This document shows, piece after piece, positions 53,771-63,108 of a stretch of DNA of 64,000 bases. Source of the stretch: an uncultured Alistipes sp. (GTDB lineage Bacteria > Bacteroidota > Bacteroidia > Bacteroidales > Rikenellaceae). Made by a program: the position numbers and the translations under genes. Within the stretch, counting starts at the first letter, position 1; each line of letters begins with the position of its first letter. The stretch is taken from positions 183,851 to 247,850 of the forward strand of contig CAJTIY010000003.1 of assembly GCA_910576555.1 (NCBI GenBank), given 5' to 3'. The notes under the pieces are model-generated. The model saw only the letters and a list, made by a program, of their open reading frames with translations, was not told where the DNA came from and made no database searches.

Positions 53771-54586
53771 ATGTCCCGGCCCGTGCCCCGTTCGCGTCTG
53801 CGCCTGCTGTGCGGCCGCCTGTGGTACACGCTGCAGCGCTATGCCCTGTGGTATTTCGGGGGTGTGCGCTTCGCCCGGAAGGCGTCCGCTCCGCATTGTA
53901 CGCACCTCCATTTCAGCCACCGGACACCGCTGCTCCGCAGGCTGAAGGACGTCGACATGCAGTACCAGTACAACAAGATCGTCAACCTGCGCATCGCGGC
54001 GGCACGGCTCGACGGCGTGGTGCTGCGACCGGGCGAAACGTTCAGCTACTGGCGGCTGATCGGCCGTCCGACTCGCCGCAAGGGCTACCTCGACGGCATC
54101 GTGCTCTTTTGCGGGACTTTCCGCCCGGGTGTCGGAGGCGGGCTGTGCCAGCTCTCGAACCTGATCTTCTGGATGACGCTCCACACGCCGCTGACTGTCG
54201 TGGAGCGGTACCGCCACTCCTACGACGTCTTTCCCGACTGCGGCCGTACGCAGCCCTTCGGCAGCGGCGCTACGTGCGTCTATCCCTACCGCGATCTGAT
54301 GATTCGCAACGACACGCAGACCACGTTCCGTCTGCATGTCGCCGTGGGCGAGGAGTGTCTCGAAGGGGAGTGGCGGGCCGACCGGCGGCCGGAGCGCTCC
54401 TACCGCGTGGTCGAGCGCAACCACTGCATGAAGAGCGAGTGGTGGGGCGGCTACAGCCGTCACAACGAGCTTTTCCGCGAGGTCTACGACAGCGAGGGCC
54501 GTTGCGTCGACGTGCAGTACGTCACCCGCAACGACGCGCTGATGATGTATGCGCCGTTCCTCTCCGAGAAGACCGATACCCTCTGA
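53771..54586 (+). CDS. VanW-family protein
   Basis: The 271-residue protein matches the VanW family: RLDGVVLRPGETFSYWRLIGRPT, GVGGGLCQLSNLIFW, and a C-terminal RNDTQTTFRLHVAVG. VanW proteins have no proven function, and the name comes from some vancomycin clusters. Presence here does not mean resistance, since no vanHAX-like genes are nearby. The start at 53771 follows the thioesterase-like gene by 14 bp. No signal peptide is evident. Confidence 0.85.
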   Translation: MSRPVPRSRLRLLCGRLWYTLQRYALWYFGGVRFARKASAPHCTHLHFSHRTPLLRRLKDVDMQYQYNKIVNLRIAAARLDGVVLRPGETFSYWRLIGRPTRRKGYLDGIVLFCGTFRPGVGGGLCQLSNLIFWMTLHTPLTVVERYRHSYDVFPDCGRTQPFGSGATCVYPYRDLMIRNDTQTTFRLHVAVGEECLEGEWRADRRPERSYRVVERNHCMKSEWWGGYSRHNELFREVYDSEGRCVDVQYVTRNDALMMYAPFLSEKTDTL

Positions 54587-54630
54587 ATGCGTGCACGGCC
54601 GCTCGTCCGTGGCCGGAATCTGCCGCGGGG

Positions 54631-55968
54631 TCAGCGGATGAATATCAGATGTTCGAGCAGGATCGTCAGCATGCCGCCGACATAGCCCAGCAGCGCCCAA
54701 AGGCTGATGCGCCGAAGGTACCATCCGAATTCGATCTTTTCGAGTCCCATCGCCACCACGCCGGCGGCCGAGCCGATGATCAGCAGGCTGCCGCCCACGC
54801 CCGCGCAGTAGGCGAGCAGGTGCCAGAAGGTGCCGTCCTGCACGAATGCCTGCATGTAGGCCGGATCGGCGCTCGCCGCCACCGCCGCGGCGTCCATCAC
54901 GGGATACATGCCCATGCAGGCCGCTACGAGGGGCACGTTGTCGATCACCGACGAGAGCAGACCGATGATGCCCGCCACGGAGAATACCTCGTGGATCTCG
55001 CGGTCGACCCACTGGGCCGTCGTCGTGAGGATCCCGGCGCTCTGGAGCGCCGCCACCGACATCAGAATGCCGAGGAAGAAGAGGATGGTGGTCATGTCGA
55101 TGTGCTTGAGCACCTTCGACACGCGGTTCTTGATCGACTCCTCCATGCCGCGCTTGCGGTCGTAGATGATCTCCGTGACGAGCCACATCGTGCCCAGCGA
55201 CACCATCATGCCCATGTAGGGCGGCAGATGGGTGAGCTCCTTGAACACCGGTACGAACAGCAGGCTCGCGACGCCCGCCACGAGGATGAAGCGGCTCAAG
55301 CGGGGCGTGACGCCCGCCGGCAGCGTCTCGGCCTGCGTCGCCGTGTCGATGGGGGCCGCCGTACCCTTCGCGAGGCTCCTGACGGCCAGTGCCGCGGGAA
55401 TCGCCACCGAGACCACGCACGGCACGAAGAGGGTGTACATCATCTTGCCGGCCGTGACGTTGCCGCGCATCCAGAGCATGATCGTCGTCACGTCGCCGAT
55501 GGGCGACCATGCGCCGCCGCTGTTGGCGGCGATGACGATCAGTGAGGCGTAGATCCACCGCTCGCGCGGATCGCCGATCAGGCGGCGCAGCAGCATGACC
55601 ATGATGATCGTGGTGGTCATGTTGTCGAGCACGGCCGAGAGGAAGAAGGTGATGACGGCGAGCAGCCAGACGAGTTTGTGGCGGTCGCGCGTGGCGATGC
55701 GGTCGGTGATGACGTTGAAGCCTCCGTGCGTGTCGATCAGGTCGACGATCGTCATGGCGCCGATCAGAAACACCAGAATCTCGCATGTGTCGCCCAGATG
55801 GTCGGTCAGCTGCTGCCCGATGGCCGCGTCGTGGCCGAGGAGGCTGAACAGGGTCCAGATGGCGCCGCACATCAGCAGCGCGATCGCCGCTTTGTTGACT
55901 TTCGTCTTGTGCTCGAGCGCAATGAATACGTAGCCTGCCACGAAGAGCAGGATCATGGTCGCGATCAT
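54631..55968 (-). CDS. nhaD: NhaD-type Na+/H+ antiporter
   Basis: The 445-residue ion-transporter-family protein has about 11-12 membrane helices. DTCEILVFLIGAMTIVDLIDTHGGF, LDNMTTTIIMVMLLRR, NSGGAWSPIGDVTTIMLW and SSVIDNVPLVAA contain the Asp/Thr/Ser pairs typical of NhaD. It exports Na+ in exchange for H+ and so could be physiologically linked to the Na+-pumping NQR. An in-frame extension upstream to 56460 crosses the 74-bp repeats and tRNA-Gln and is rejected. The ATG at 55968 begins MIATMILLFVAGYVF. Confidence 0.9.
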   Translation of the reverse strand: MIATMILLFVAGYVFIALEHKTKVNKAAIALLMCGAIWTLFSLLGHDAAIGQQLTDHLGDTCEILVFLIGAMTIVDLIDTHGGFNVITDRIATRDRHKLVWLLAVITFFLSAVLDNMTTTIIMVMLLRRLIGDPRERWIYASLIVIAANSGGAWSPIGDVTTIMLWMRGNVTAGKMMYTLFVPCVVSVAIPAALAVRSLAKGTAAPIDTATQAETLPAGVTPRLSRFILVAGVASLLFVPVFKELTHLPPYMGMMVSLGTMWLVTEIIYDRKRGMEESIKNRVSKVLKHIDMTTILFFLGILMSVAALQSAGILTTTAQWVDREIHEVFSVAGIIGLLSSVIDNVPLVAACMGMYPVMDAAAVAASADPAYMQAFVQDGTFWHLLAYCAGVGGSLLIIGSAAGVVAMGLEKIEFGWYLRRISLWALLGYVGGMLTILLEHLIFIR

Positions 55969-56160
55969 GGTCGTAGGATTTCGTTTCGGGCGCAATCCCT
56001 CCGAATATCGTGCCGTTTCTTGCGCGGTGAGGCGGGGCGCAGGGGTGACTGCTGCTCGGAATTGCCCCTCCGGAGGGCTTTGTGCGTTATTCTCCGGACG
56101 GCGGTTGCGGAATCGGGCGAAATTTCCTGTTTTCAGCTCCGCTCGGGTGGTCCAGTCTCG

Positions 56161-56360
56161 GCAAAATGCAAATAAATTTGCTTTTGCTCTCGGCTTTTTT
56201 CGTTCTTTGGCTTCGCCGAAGATACTGCGCCTCGGCAAAATGCAAATAAATTTGCTTTTGCTCTTGGCTTTTTTCGTTCTTTGGCTTCGCCGAAGATACT
56301 GCGCCTCGCCAAAATGCAAATAAATTTGCTTTTGCTCTCGGCTTTTCGTATCTTTGTGCC
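56161..56360 (+). repeat. 74-bp tandem repeat array (2 full copies plus a partial) ending in the tRNA-Gln promoter
   Basis: Units start at 56161, 56235 and 56309 with a period of 74 bp. Each unit has a GCAAATAAATTTGC palindrome, a TTTG -33-like box and a GGCTTCGCCGAAGATACT segment. Copies 1 and 2 end in GTTCTTTG, and the third ends in a true -7 box TATCTTTG. The array thus looks like repeated promoters of which only the last is intact. Confidence 0.9.
56325..56356 (+). promoter_or_regulatory. Consensus promoter of tRNA-Gln
   Basis: TTTG (56325-56328), 20 nt, TATCTTTG (56349-56356). The tRNA begins 21 nt later. Confidence 0.85.
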
Positions 56361-56377
56361 GCTTACGAGCAACGGAT

Positions 56378-56448
56378 TGAACTGTGGTGTAATGGTAACA
56401 CAGCAGATTTTGGTTCTGTCGTTCTGGGTTCGAGTCCCGGCAGTTCAA
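56378..56448 (+). tRNA. tRNA-Gln(UUG)
   Basis: Acceptor TGAACTG/CAGTTCA, a D-arm with GGTAAC, anticodon loop TTTTGGT (anticodon TTG), T-arm with GGTTCGAGTCC and discriminator A. CCA is not encoded. It sits between a consensus promoter and a strong terminator. Confidence 0.94.
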
Positions 56449-56451
56449 CAT

Positions 56452-56487
56452 ATAGCACACTGAATATCAGTGTGCTATTTTGTTTTG
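56452..56487 (+). terminator. Terminator of tRNA-Gln
   Basis: ATAGCACACTGA (56452-56463) pairs with TCAGTGTGCTAT (56467-56478), 12 bp with a 3-nt loop, and then ATTTTGTTTT follows. Confidence 0.92.
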
Positions 56488-56580
56488 TGCGGCGGCGTGC
56501 GAGCGCACTTCCGGAGGTTCGTCCGCGTCGAGTAGGGATTTCTGAACGCTGGAGTGTCGCGGTTGCGGGCCTATACGAAC

Positions 56581-56623
56581 GTCCGGGGGAGCGTTGCCTG
56601 CAATGCGCAACGCTCCTCCGGAC
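56581..56623 (-). terminator. Long hairpin downstream of the 117-residue protein gene
   Basis: A 17-bp stem with one G-T pair (56581-56597/56607-56623, 9-nt loop) lies 50 bp past the stop of the minus-strand gene at 56673. A T-run is lacking, so termination is an inference. Confidence 0.55.
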
Positions 56624-56672
56624 TTCTGTTCGGCCGGTTCCGCAGTGGGGGCGGAGCCGCTGAAGGGTGGAT

Positions 56673-57026
56673 TTACTTGATCTTTTCCCGGATGCGGTCT
56701 GCGGTCGACGCTACCACCTGCTCCACCTTGTCGGTCGCTTTCAGCACGCCCTCGCGGGTCGCCTCCTTGATCTTGGAGCCCGTCTCGCGCAGCTTGTCGC
56801 CTGCCTTGTGGGTGCCTTCCTGAATTTTGTCGCCGACCTTCCGGGCGCTTTCGTGCATCTTGTCGCCGGCTTTCTCCGCACCTTCGCGTACGACGTTTTT
56901 CGCGTGCTGCGCGTCTTCGCGGATCTTGTCGCCGGTTTTTTCCATCGCGTGCTCGGTACGTACCGCCGCGCTCTTGGCCTTGTCGGCTGCGGCGTCTATG
57001 CCGCGTTCGATCTTACGCTCGTCCAT
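56673..57026 (-). CDS. Amphipathic-helix (LEA/apolipoprotein-like) small protein
   Basis: The 117-residue protein is almost entirely one predicted amphipathic helix of repeated 11-residue units (for example AGDKMHESARKVGDKIQEG and AGDKLRETGSKIKEATREG). It is rich in Lys, Glu, Ala and Asp and has no signal peptide. The 11-mer pattern resembles group 3 LEA or apolipoprotein-like proteins linked to stress or membrane surface binding. The next gene upstream (57028) ends 1 bp away, so the two are co-transcribed. Function is inferred only from composition. Confidence 0.7.
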   Translation of the reverse strand: MDERKIERGIDAAADKAKSAAVRTEHAMEKTGDKIREDAQHAKNVVREGAEKAGDKMHESARKVGDKIQEGTHKAGDKLRETGSKIKEATREGVLKATDKVEQVVASTADRIREKIK

Positions 57027-57027
57027 C

Positions 57028-57282
57028 TTACTTGGTCACTCTTTTGCGTGTAACCATAGCGACGATCCAGAGCAGTACTACTGCGCCGATGACCGCCGTG
57101 ACGAGGCTGCCCAGCATGCTGTCGGGCGACCAGCCGAAAAGCGAGAAGATCCATCCGCCCAATACGCCGCCGATAAGGCCGACGATCAGGTTAACGACAA
57201 GGCTCGATCCGTTGCCCTTGACGATGAGGTTGGCGATCCATCCGGCCGCCAGACCGATCAAAAGATACCATAAGAAATACAT
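57028..57282 (-). CDS. GlsB/YeaQ/YmgE-family small membrane protein
   Basis: The 84-residue protein has three hydrophobic helices with the family signature GLAAGWIANLIVKGNG, VVNLIVGLIGGVLGGWIF and a final basic tail. This transglycosylase-associated-protein family is linked to stress responses in other bacteria. It precedes the helical 117-residue protein by 1 bp, forming a small two-gene unit. Confidence 0.9.
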   Translation of the reverse strand: MYFLWYLLIGLAAGWIANLIVKGNGSSLVVNLIVGLIGGVLGGWIFSLFGWSPDSMLGSLVTAVIGAVVLLWIVAMVTRKRVTK

Positions 57283-57427
57283 AGGCTTTACGCTTTTAAA
57301 TATTGCGAAAAACCTCTCTGCAAAATCCGTTCCCGAATTGTCCGCCGGTTCGAAAAAGCGCCCCGGGCGCTGTATGGACGCCCTTCGAAGAGCCGGGGGC
57401 TACGCCCGGTCGCTTCGCGGCGGCGGA

Positions 57428-57676
57428 TCAGCCGATCGTGCGCAGCGCCTGCGCCAGCTGATCGGGGCACGATGTCCCGCGGCCGCGGCAGTCGATTCCG
57501 GCCAGACGGGCCGCCGCATCCGCTGCCTTCATACCGCGGACGAGCGCCGCGATGCCCTGCGTGTTGCCGTGGCAGCCGCCCGTGAAGACGACGTTGCGGA
57601 TCGTGTCGCCGTCGAGTTCGATTTCGATCCGTTGCGAGCAGGTACCCGTGCAGGTGTGGGTGAGGTGGCGTGTCAT
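57428..57676 (-). CDS. TSCPD-domain small protein (TIGR03905-type)
   Basis: The 82-residue protein contains CSQRIEIELDGDTIRNVVF, GGCHGNTQGIAALVRG and the terminal TSCPDQLAQAL that names the domain. Three to four cysteines could bind metal. TSCPD domains occur alone or at the C-terminus of vitamin-B12-dependent ribonucleotide reductases. Here it stands alone directly after prfC with a 1-bp gap. Function is unknown. Confidence 0.85.
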   Translation of the reverse strand: MTRHLTHTCTGTCSQRIEIELDGDTIRNVVFTGGCHGNTQGIAALVRGMKAADAAARLAGIDCRGRGTSCPDQLAQALRTIG

Positions 57677-57677
57677 G

Positions 57678-59261
57678 TCAGAATTCGGAGGTGAAGTGGA
57701 AGCGGATATCCTTGAAGTTCTCCTGCGCGAGTGCGAGCGCGTAGCTCGTGTCGGCGAGGAAGACGTCGCGGCCGTGCTTGTCGGTGGCCATGTTGGTGTG
57801 CTTGCGACGTTTGAAGTCGGCCAGCTGCGCGGCGTTGTCGCTGTCGATCCAGCAGGCTTTGTGGATCGAGATCGGCTCCCAGCGGCAGGCGGCTCCGTAC
57901 TCGTGCTCCAGACGGTACTGGATCACCTCGAACTGCAGCGCGCCCACCGTGCCGATGATCTTGCGGCCGTTGAGGGCCGAGGTGAAGAGCTGCGCCACGC
58001 CCTCGTCCATCAGCTGGTCGATGCCTTTGGCCAGCTGCTTGAATTTCAGCGGGTCGGCGTTCTCGATGTAGCGGAACTGCTCGGGTGCGAACGACGGGAT
58101 GCCCGTGAACTTGAGCTTCTCGCCCTCGGTGAAGGTGTCGCCGATCTTGAAGTTGCCCGTGTCGTGCAGACCTACGATGTCGCCCGGGAAGGCGAAGTCG
58201 ATCACCGACTTCTTCTCGGCCATGAAAGCCGTCGGCGACGAAAACTTCATCTGCTTGCCCGAGCGTACGTGGAGGTAGTTCCGGTTGCGCTCGAACGTAC
58301 CCGAACAGATCTTCAGGAAGGCGATGCGGTCGCGGTGGTTGGGGTCCATGTTCGCGTGGATTTTGAAGACGAAGCCCGTCATTTTCGCCTCGGCGGCCTC
58401 CACCTCGCGCGTTTCGGTCGGTGCGGGACGCGGCGAGGGGGCGATGCGGATGAAACACTCCAGCAGCTCGCGCACGCCGAAGTTGTTCACCGCCGAGCCG
58501 AAGAAGACGGGTGCCAGCTCGCCGCGCAGGTAGGCGTCGCGGTCGAACGCGTCGTAGACGCCCTCGACCAGCTCGACATCCTGCCGCAGCTGCTCGGCGT
58601 ATTTCGAGCCGATGTAGCCGTCGAGCTCCGGCGATGCGAGGTCCGCGATCTCGGCTGTCGAGGCATCGGCCGTGAGCCGTTCGTCGGAGGTGAAGAGCGA
58701 GAGGTTCTTCTCGTAGAGGTTGTAGACACCCTTGAACGTGGGGCCGTTCGAGATGGGGAACGCCAGCGGCCGCACGCGGATCTGCAGCTCCTTCTCCACC
58801 TCGTCCAGCAGGTCGAAGGGCTCCTTCGAGGGGCGGTCGAGCTTGTTGATGAAGACGATCACGGGGGTCTTGCGCATGCGGCAGACGTTCATCAGCTTGC
58901 GCGTCTGCGCCTCGACGCCCTTCGCGCCGTCGATGACGATGATCACCGAGTCGACGGCCGACAGCGTGCGGTAGGTGTCCTCGGCGAAATCCTCGTGGCC
59001 CGGCGTGTCGAGGATGTTGATCTTGCGACCGCCGTACTCGAAGCCCATCACTGCCGTGGCGACCGAGATGCCGCGCTGCCGTTCGATCTCCATGAAATCG
59101 GACGTAGCGCCCTTCTTGATCTTGTTGCTCTTCACGGCGCCCGCCACGTGGATGGCGCCGCCGAACAGCAGCAGTTTTTCGGTGAGCGTGGTCTTACCGG
59201 CGTCGGGGTGGGCGATGACGGCGAACGTGCGGCGGCGTATGATCTCTTCCTGTTGTGTCAT
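57678..59261 (-). CDS. prfC: Peptide chain release factor 3
   Basis: The 527-residue translational GTPase recycles RF1/RF2 from the ribosome. It has [18 protein letters not shown] (P-loop), [26 protein letters not shown] and the family segment [17 protein letters not shown]. Domain II/III motifs [18 protein letters not shown] and [20 protein letters not shown] are RF3-specific. The start at 59261 ([13 protein letters not shown]) is preferred over an in-frame codon 24 residues upstream. A minus-strand TACTTTTG at 59310-59303 is a plausible -7 box. Confidence 0.96.
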   Translation of the reverse strand: MTQQEEIIRRRTFAVIAHPDAGKTTLTEKLLLFGGAIHVAGAVKSNKIKKGATSDFMEIERQRGISVATAVMGFEYGGRKINILDTPGHEDFAEDTYRTLSAVDSVIIVIDGAKGVEAQTRKLMNVCRMRKTPVIVFINKLDRPSKEPFDLLDEVEKELQIRVRPLAFPISNGPTFKGVYNLYEKNLSLFTSDERLTADASTAEIADLASPELDGYIGSKYAEQLRQDVELVEGVYDAFDRDAYLRGELAPVFFGSAVNNFGVRELLECFIRIAPSPRPAPTETREVEAAEAKMTGFVFKIHANMDPNHRDRIAFLKICSGTFERNRNYLHVRSGKQMKFSSPTAFMAEKKSVIDFAFPGDIVGLHDTGNFKIGDTFTEGEKLKFTGIPSFAPEQFRYIENADPLKFKQLAKGIDQLMDEGVAQLFTSALNGRKIIGTVGALQFEVIQYRLEHEYGAACRWEPISIHKACWIDSDNAAQLADFKRRKHTNMATDKHGRDVFLADTSYALALAQENFKDIRFHFTSEF

Positions 59262-59472
59262 GGTGTAGGTTGTAATGATTCCGTCGTGCTTCGGCGGGGC
59301 TGCAAAAGTACGCAAACTTTTCGGAACCGCCATGCGGTCGCGGATCTTCCGGCGGGCGGTCTTCCGGTTCTTCGGTCTTCAGGCCCTCCGGCCCTTCTGC
59401 TCACCGGTCTTCCGGCTTTCTGTTTTCCGGTCCTCCGGTGCGGAGGCGGGCGGTGCCGACCCGTCGGTCCGG

Positions 59473-61032
59473 TCAGGACTCTTTGGGGTAGTCGGCGTTG
59501 TAGTGGCAGCCGACCGACTCCTTGATCTCGCGGCCCTGCTTGATGACGAGGTAGGCCACGGCGATCATGTTGCGCAGCTCGCACAGCTCGCGGTTGGGCT
59601 TGGTGCGGTTGTAGAGTTCCTCGGTCTCCTCGAAGAGAAGCTCCAGCCGGCGCATGGCCCGCTTGAGCGAGAGGTTCGAGCGCACGATGCCCACGTAGTT
59701 GGACATGATCTGCTGCACCTCGCGCTTCGACTGGATGAGCATCAGCATCTCCTCGGTGTGCTGCGTGCCCTCGAAATCCCAGTCGGGGATGCCGTCTTGG
59801 AAATCGACCTTACCGAGCGATTCGGCAGCGTGCCGTGCGGCGCGGTCGGCGTAGACCACCGCTTCGATCAGCGAATTGGAAGCCAGCCGGTTGGCGCCGT
59901 GCAATCCCGTGCAGGCCGTCTCGCCCAGCGCATAGAGCCGTTTGATGGAGGTCTGTCCGTCGGTGTCGACCTTCACGCCGCCGCAGCAGTAGTGGGCTGC
60001 GGGCGTCACGGGAATGAGGTCGCGCGTGATGTCGATGCCGATCGAGAGGCACTTCTCGTAGATGTTGGGGAAGTGGCTGCGCACCGATTCGGGGTCCTTG
60101 TGCGTGACGTCGAGATAGACGAAATCCTCGCCCCGCTTGGTCATCTCGCGGTAGATGGCGCGGGCCACGACGTCGCGCGGCGCCAGCGACTTCATCGGGT
60201 GGTAGCGGTCCATGAACTCTTCGCCCGACTGCAGGCGCAGGATCGCCCCGAAGCCGCGCATGGCCTCCGTGATGAGGAAGTTGGGCTTCTCCCCGGGGTT
60301 GTAGAGTGTGGTGGGGTGGAACTGGATGAACTCCATGTTCTCGGTCATGGCTTTGGCGCGGTGGCACATGGCGATGCCGTCGCCCGTAGCGACTATAGGG
60401 TTGGAGGTCGACGAGTAGATGTTGCCGCAGCCGCCCGTCGCTACCACCGTGCATTTCGAGAGCATGGTCTCGATTTCGTTGGTGTCGAGGTCGAGCACGT
60501 AGGCGCCGAAGCAGGTGAGACTCCGCGTGTGGCGCGTGACGAATTCGCCCAGATGGTGCTGCGTGAGCAGGTCGACGGCGAAGTGGCGCTCGAGAACGGT
60601 GATGTTCGGATGGCGCTTTACCGACTCGACGAGGGCCCGTTCGATCTCGGCGCCCGTGAGGTCTTCGTGGTGGAGGATGCGGTGCTCGGAGTGGCCGCCC
60701 TCGCGGTTGAGCTCGAAGCGTCCGTCGGGGGTCTTGTCGAAGCGCGTGCCCCATGCGATCAGGTCGCTGATGAGCTCGGGGGCCTGCCGTACGACCAGCT
60801 CCACGGCTTCGCGGCCGCACTTGCCGGCGCCGCAGACGAGCGTGTCCTCGATGTGTTTCTCGAATGTGTCGGGGGCGTACGTCACCGAGCAGATGCCGCC
60901 CTGCGCGTAGTTGGTGTTGCACTCCTTCATTTCGCCTTTGGTGACGATCGTCACGTGTCCGAAGGCGGCGGCTTTGAGCGCGAACGAAAGACCCGCGGCG
61001 CCCGAACCGATGACCAAAAAGTCGGTTTTCAT
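59473..61032 (-). CDS. nadB: L-aspartate oxidase
   Basis: The 519-residue FAD enzyme oxidises L-aspartate to iminoaspartate, the first step of de novo NAD synthesis. LVIGSGAAGLSFALKAA binds FAD. GGICSV near residue 47, the substrate segment SEHRILHHEDLTGAEIERAL and HGANRLASNSLIEAVVYADRAA are typical of the family. nadA and nadC are not in the window. The gene diverges from queA over 166 bp, with a minus-strand TACCTTTG -7 box at 61063-61056. Confidence 0.95.
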   Translation of the reverse strand: MKTDFLVIGSGAAGLSFALKAAAFGHVTIVTKGEMKECNTNYAQGGICSVTYAPDTFEKHIEDTLVCGAGKCGREAVELVVRQAPELISDLIAWGTRFDKTPDGRFELNREGGHSEHRILHHEDLTGAEIERALVESVKRHPNITVLERHFAVDLLTQHHLGEFVTRHTRSLTCFGAYVLDLDTNEIETMLSKCTVVATGGCGNIYSSTSNPIVATGDGIAMCHRAKAMTENMEFIQFHPTTLYNPGEKPNFLITEAMRGFGAILRLQSGEEFMDRYHPMKSLAPRDVVARAIYREMTKRGEDFVYLDVTHKDPESVRSHFPNIYEKCLSIGIDITRDLIPVTPAAHYCCGGVKVDTDGQTSIKRLYALGETACTGLHGANRLASNSLIEAVVYADRAARHAAESLGKVDFQDGIPDWDFEGTQHTEEMLMLIQSKREVQQIMSNYVGIVRSNLSLKRAMRRLELLFEETEELYNRTKPNRELCELRNMIAVAYLVIKQGREIKESVGCHYNADYPKES

Positions 61033-61198
61033 AACTTTTTCGTGCTTAAGCGTCGCAAAGGTAGCAAAAAGTTTCCGACAATGGATGTCCGCTGCGGCGA
61101 TAAATCGGGAGCCGCCTCGAAAAACGATCTTTGTGGCGGCGACCGCATGGGGATAACGGGTAAAATGTTACCTTTGTACCGAATTTTCGATCGCTTCT

Positions 61199-62410
61199 AT
61201 GGAACGTCACATCCGCATCGCCGACTACGATTATCCGCTTCCCGACGAACGCATCGCCAAATTCCCGCTCGCCGAGCGCAGCGCCTCGAAGCTGCTCGTC
61301 TGGCATGGCGGGACGATCGGCGAGGCCCGTTTCGCCGATATCGCCGACCGTCTGCCCGCGGGGCAGCTGCTCGTCTTCAACAATACGAAGGTGATTCGCG
61401 CGCGGATCGTCATGCACAAGCCTACGGGCGCCCGCATCGAGGTCTTCTGCCTCGAACCGCACGATCCGGCCGATTACGAGCGCGCCTTCGCGGCGAAGGG
61501 CTCCTGCACGTGGTCGTGCATCGTGGGCAACCTCAAGAAGTGGAAGGAGGGCACGGTCGCGATCCGCTTCGAACATGCCGGGCGCGAGGAGTCGCTCGAG
61601 GCCGAAATCGTCGGACGGGGCGCCCGCGAGCAGCTCGTGCGCTTCGCGTGGACGGCCGACATGACCTTCGGGCAGCTGCTCGAACACCTCGGCCGCATCC
61701 CCATTCCGCCCTACCTGAACCGCGACAGCGAGGAGATCGACAACACGCGCTACCAGACCGTCTATTCGAAATTCGAGGGTTCGGTCGCCGCGCCTACGGC
61801 CGGGCTTCACTTCACGCCCGAGTTGATCGGGGCGATGAAGGAACGGGGCTTCGACTTCGAGGAGGTGACGCTGCATGTCGGCGCAGGGACCTTCCTGCCG
61901 GTCAAGGAGGAGGATGCCGCGCGGCACGCGATGCACACCGAGCACTTCGAGATCCGGCTGGAGACGCTTCGGACGCTGCGGCGCAAGTGGGGGGCGATCA
62001 CGGCGGTGGGCACCACCTCGGTGCGGACGCTCGAATCGCTGCCGGCGCTCGCATGGCGCGTGCGGCAGGGCGGCTCGCCCGAGCCCGGGCGGCCGGTGGG
62101 GCAGTGGGAGCCCTACGACATTCCCGCCGCCTTCACGGGGGCCGAGGCGCTCGATACGCTGATCGCCCACATGGAGCGGAAGGGCATCGAGCGGCTGAAG
62201 GCCGCGACGCAGATCATGATCACGCCGCTGGGCTTCGAATTCCGCATCGTGCGCAACATCGTCACCAACTTCCACCAGCCCTCGTCGACGCTGCTGCTGC
62301 TCGTCTCGGCCTACGTGGGGGGCGACTGGCGCCGGATCTACGACTATGCCCTCGCGCACGACTTCCGTTTCTTGAGCTACGGCGACTCGTCGCTGCTGAT
62401 GCGCGATTGA
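61199..62410 (+). CDS. queA: S-adenosylmethionine:tRNA ribosyltransferase-isomerase
   Basis: The 403-residue protein transfers and isomerises ribose from SAM to preQ1 in tRNA, producing epoxyqueuosine. IADYDYPLPDERIAKFPLAER at the N-terminus, FNNTKVIRAR, FEGSVAAPTAGLHFTPELI, GAGTFLPVKEEDAARHAMH and the C-terminal NFHQPSSTLLLLVSAYVGG match QueA. It is longer than E. coli QueA, mainly by a segment around residues 300-320. A TACCTTTG at 61169-61176 lies 22 bp before the ATG. Confidence 0.93.
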   Translation: MERHIRIADYDYPLPDERIAKFPLAERSASKLLVWHGGTIGEARFADIADRLPAGQLLVFNNTKVIRARIVMHKPTGARIEVFCLEPHDPADYERAFAAKGSCTWSCIVGNLKKWKEGTVAIRFEHAGREESLEAEIVGRGAREQLVRFAWTADMTFGQLLEHLGRIPIPPYLNRDSEEIDNTRYQTVYSKFEGSVAAPTAGLHFTPELIGAMKERGFDFEEVTLHVGAGTFLPVKEEDAARHAMHTEHFEIRLETLRTLRRKWGAITAVGTTSVRTLESLPALAWRVRQGGSPEPGRPVGQWEPYDIPAAFTGAEALDTLIAHMERKGIERLKAATQIMITPLGFEFRIVRNIVTNFHQPSSTLLLLVSAYVGGDWRRIYDYALAHDFRFLSYGDSSLLMRD

Positions 62411-62423
62411 CCCGAGCAAAACG

Positions 62424-62456
62424 AGAGGGACGTTCCTGCGCAAGGAACGTCCCTCT
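62424..62456 (+). terminator. Bidirectional terminator between queA and the barrel gene
   Basis: A perfect 14-bp stem (62424-62437/62443-62456, loop GCGCA) lies in the 64 bp between two convergent genes. It can serve both. Confidence 0.85.
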
Positions 62457-62474
62457 ATTGTTGTCGGTCGGGAT

Positions 62475-63077
62475 TTAGAAGTTGTAGCCTACGCTGATGG
62501 AGAAGCAGCTGTTGCGCAGCGTGCCCTCGCCGTCGCTCTCCTTGGACAGATTCAGGCAGCCGATATCGTAGCCCAGTCCGAAGTACATGCGCTTCCAGAC
62601 GACGCCCGCACCCAGACGCACGCCCAAGTCAGAGCGTTTCAGTATGCCTTCGCTGCCGAAGATGTCGTACTTTTCATCTTCGTATTTCGCCTTGCCGCCG
62701 ATGCCGATACCGTAATAAAGACCTGCGAAGGGCTGGATGGTAACCGCGTCTTTGATGTCGAAGTGGTAGTTTACCAACACGGGAATCTGCAGATAGGAAG
62801 GACGGAAACTCATGCCTTCGATTTTGCCGCCTCGGCTCGAAAAGGCGAGACCGGTTTCGAGGTAGAAAGGCAGTTTGTCGGAGAGCAGAATCTGGTCTGA
62901 AACGGCGATGTGGAACGCAGCCCGGGATTTGGAGCTGATGGATACGCCCTCGGCCGAAATCGAATAGTTCGACAGGTTGAGACCGGCGCGGACCCCTATG
63001 ATGTTCTTTTTGAAACTTTGCGCCGAAACGGCGTTCGCCAACAAGATGGCGGTCATGACAAGTAATGCTTTTCTCAT
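62475..63077 (-). CDS. Outer-membrane beta-barrel protein (PorT-like)
   Basis: The 200-residue protein has the signal MRKALLVMTAILLANAVSAQ. The barrel strands include IGVRAGLNLSNYSIS, FYLETGLAFSSRGGKI, LQIPVLVNYHFDI, IQPFAGLYYGIGIGGKAKY and a terminal CFSISVGYNF ending in an aromatic residue, as in PorT/outer_membrane_beta-barrel proteins. The function of this individual member is unknown. Its promoter contains a C9 tract inside the spacer (see promoter entry), so expression may be phase variable. Confidence 0.85.
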   Translation of the reverse strand: MRKALLVMTAILLANAVSAQSFKKNIIGVRAGLNLSNYSISAEGVSISSKSRAAFHIAVSDQILLSDKLPFYLETGLAFSSRGGKIEGMSFRPSYLQIPVLVNYHFDIKDAVTIQPFAGLYYGIGIGGKAKYEDEKYDIFGSEGILKRSDLGVRLGAGVVWKRMYFGLGYDIGCLNLSKESDGEGTLRNSCFSISVGYNF

Positions 63078-63108
63078 GATTTTAAGAAATTTTTGGGTTA
63101 TTCGGTGA

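Noticed and set aside
53771..54586. VanW-family gene as evidence of glycopeptide resistance
   Set aside because: VanW has no proven role in resistance and no vanH, vanA or vanX-like gene is nearby.
55969..56460. In-frame N-terminal extension of nhaD
   Set aside because: It would read through the 74-bp repeats and the antisense of tRNA-Gln. The antiporter begins naturally at MIATMILLFVAGYVF.
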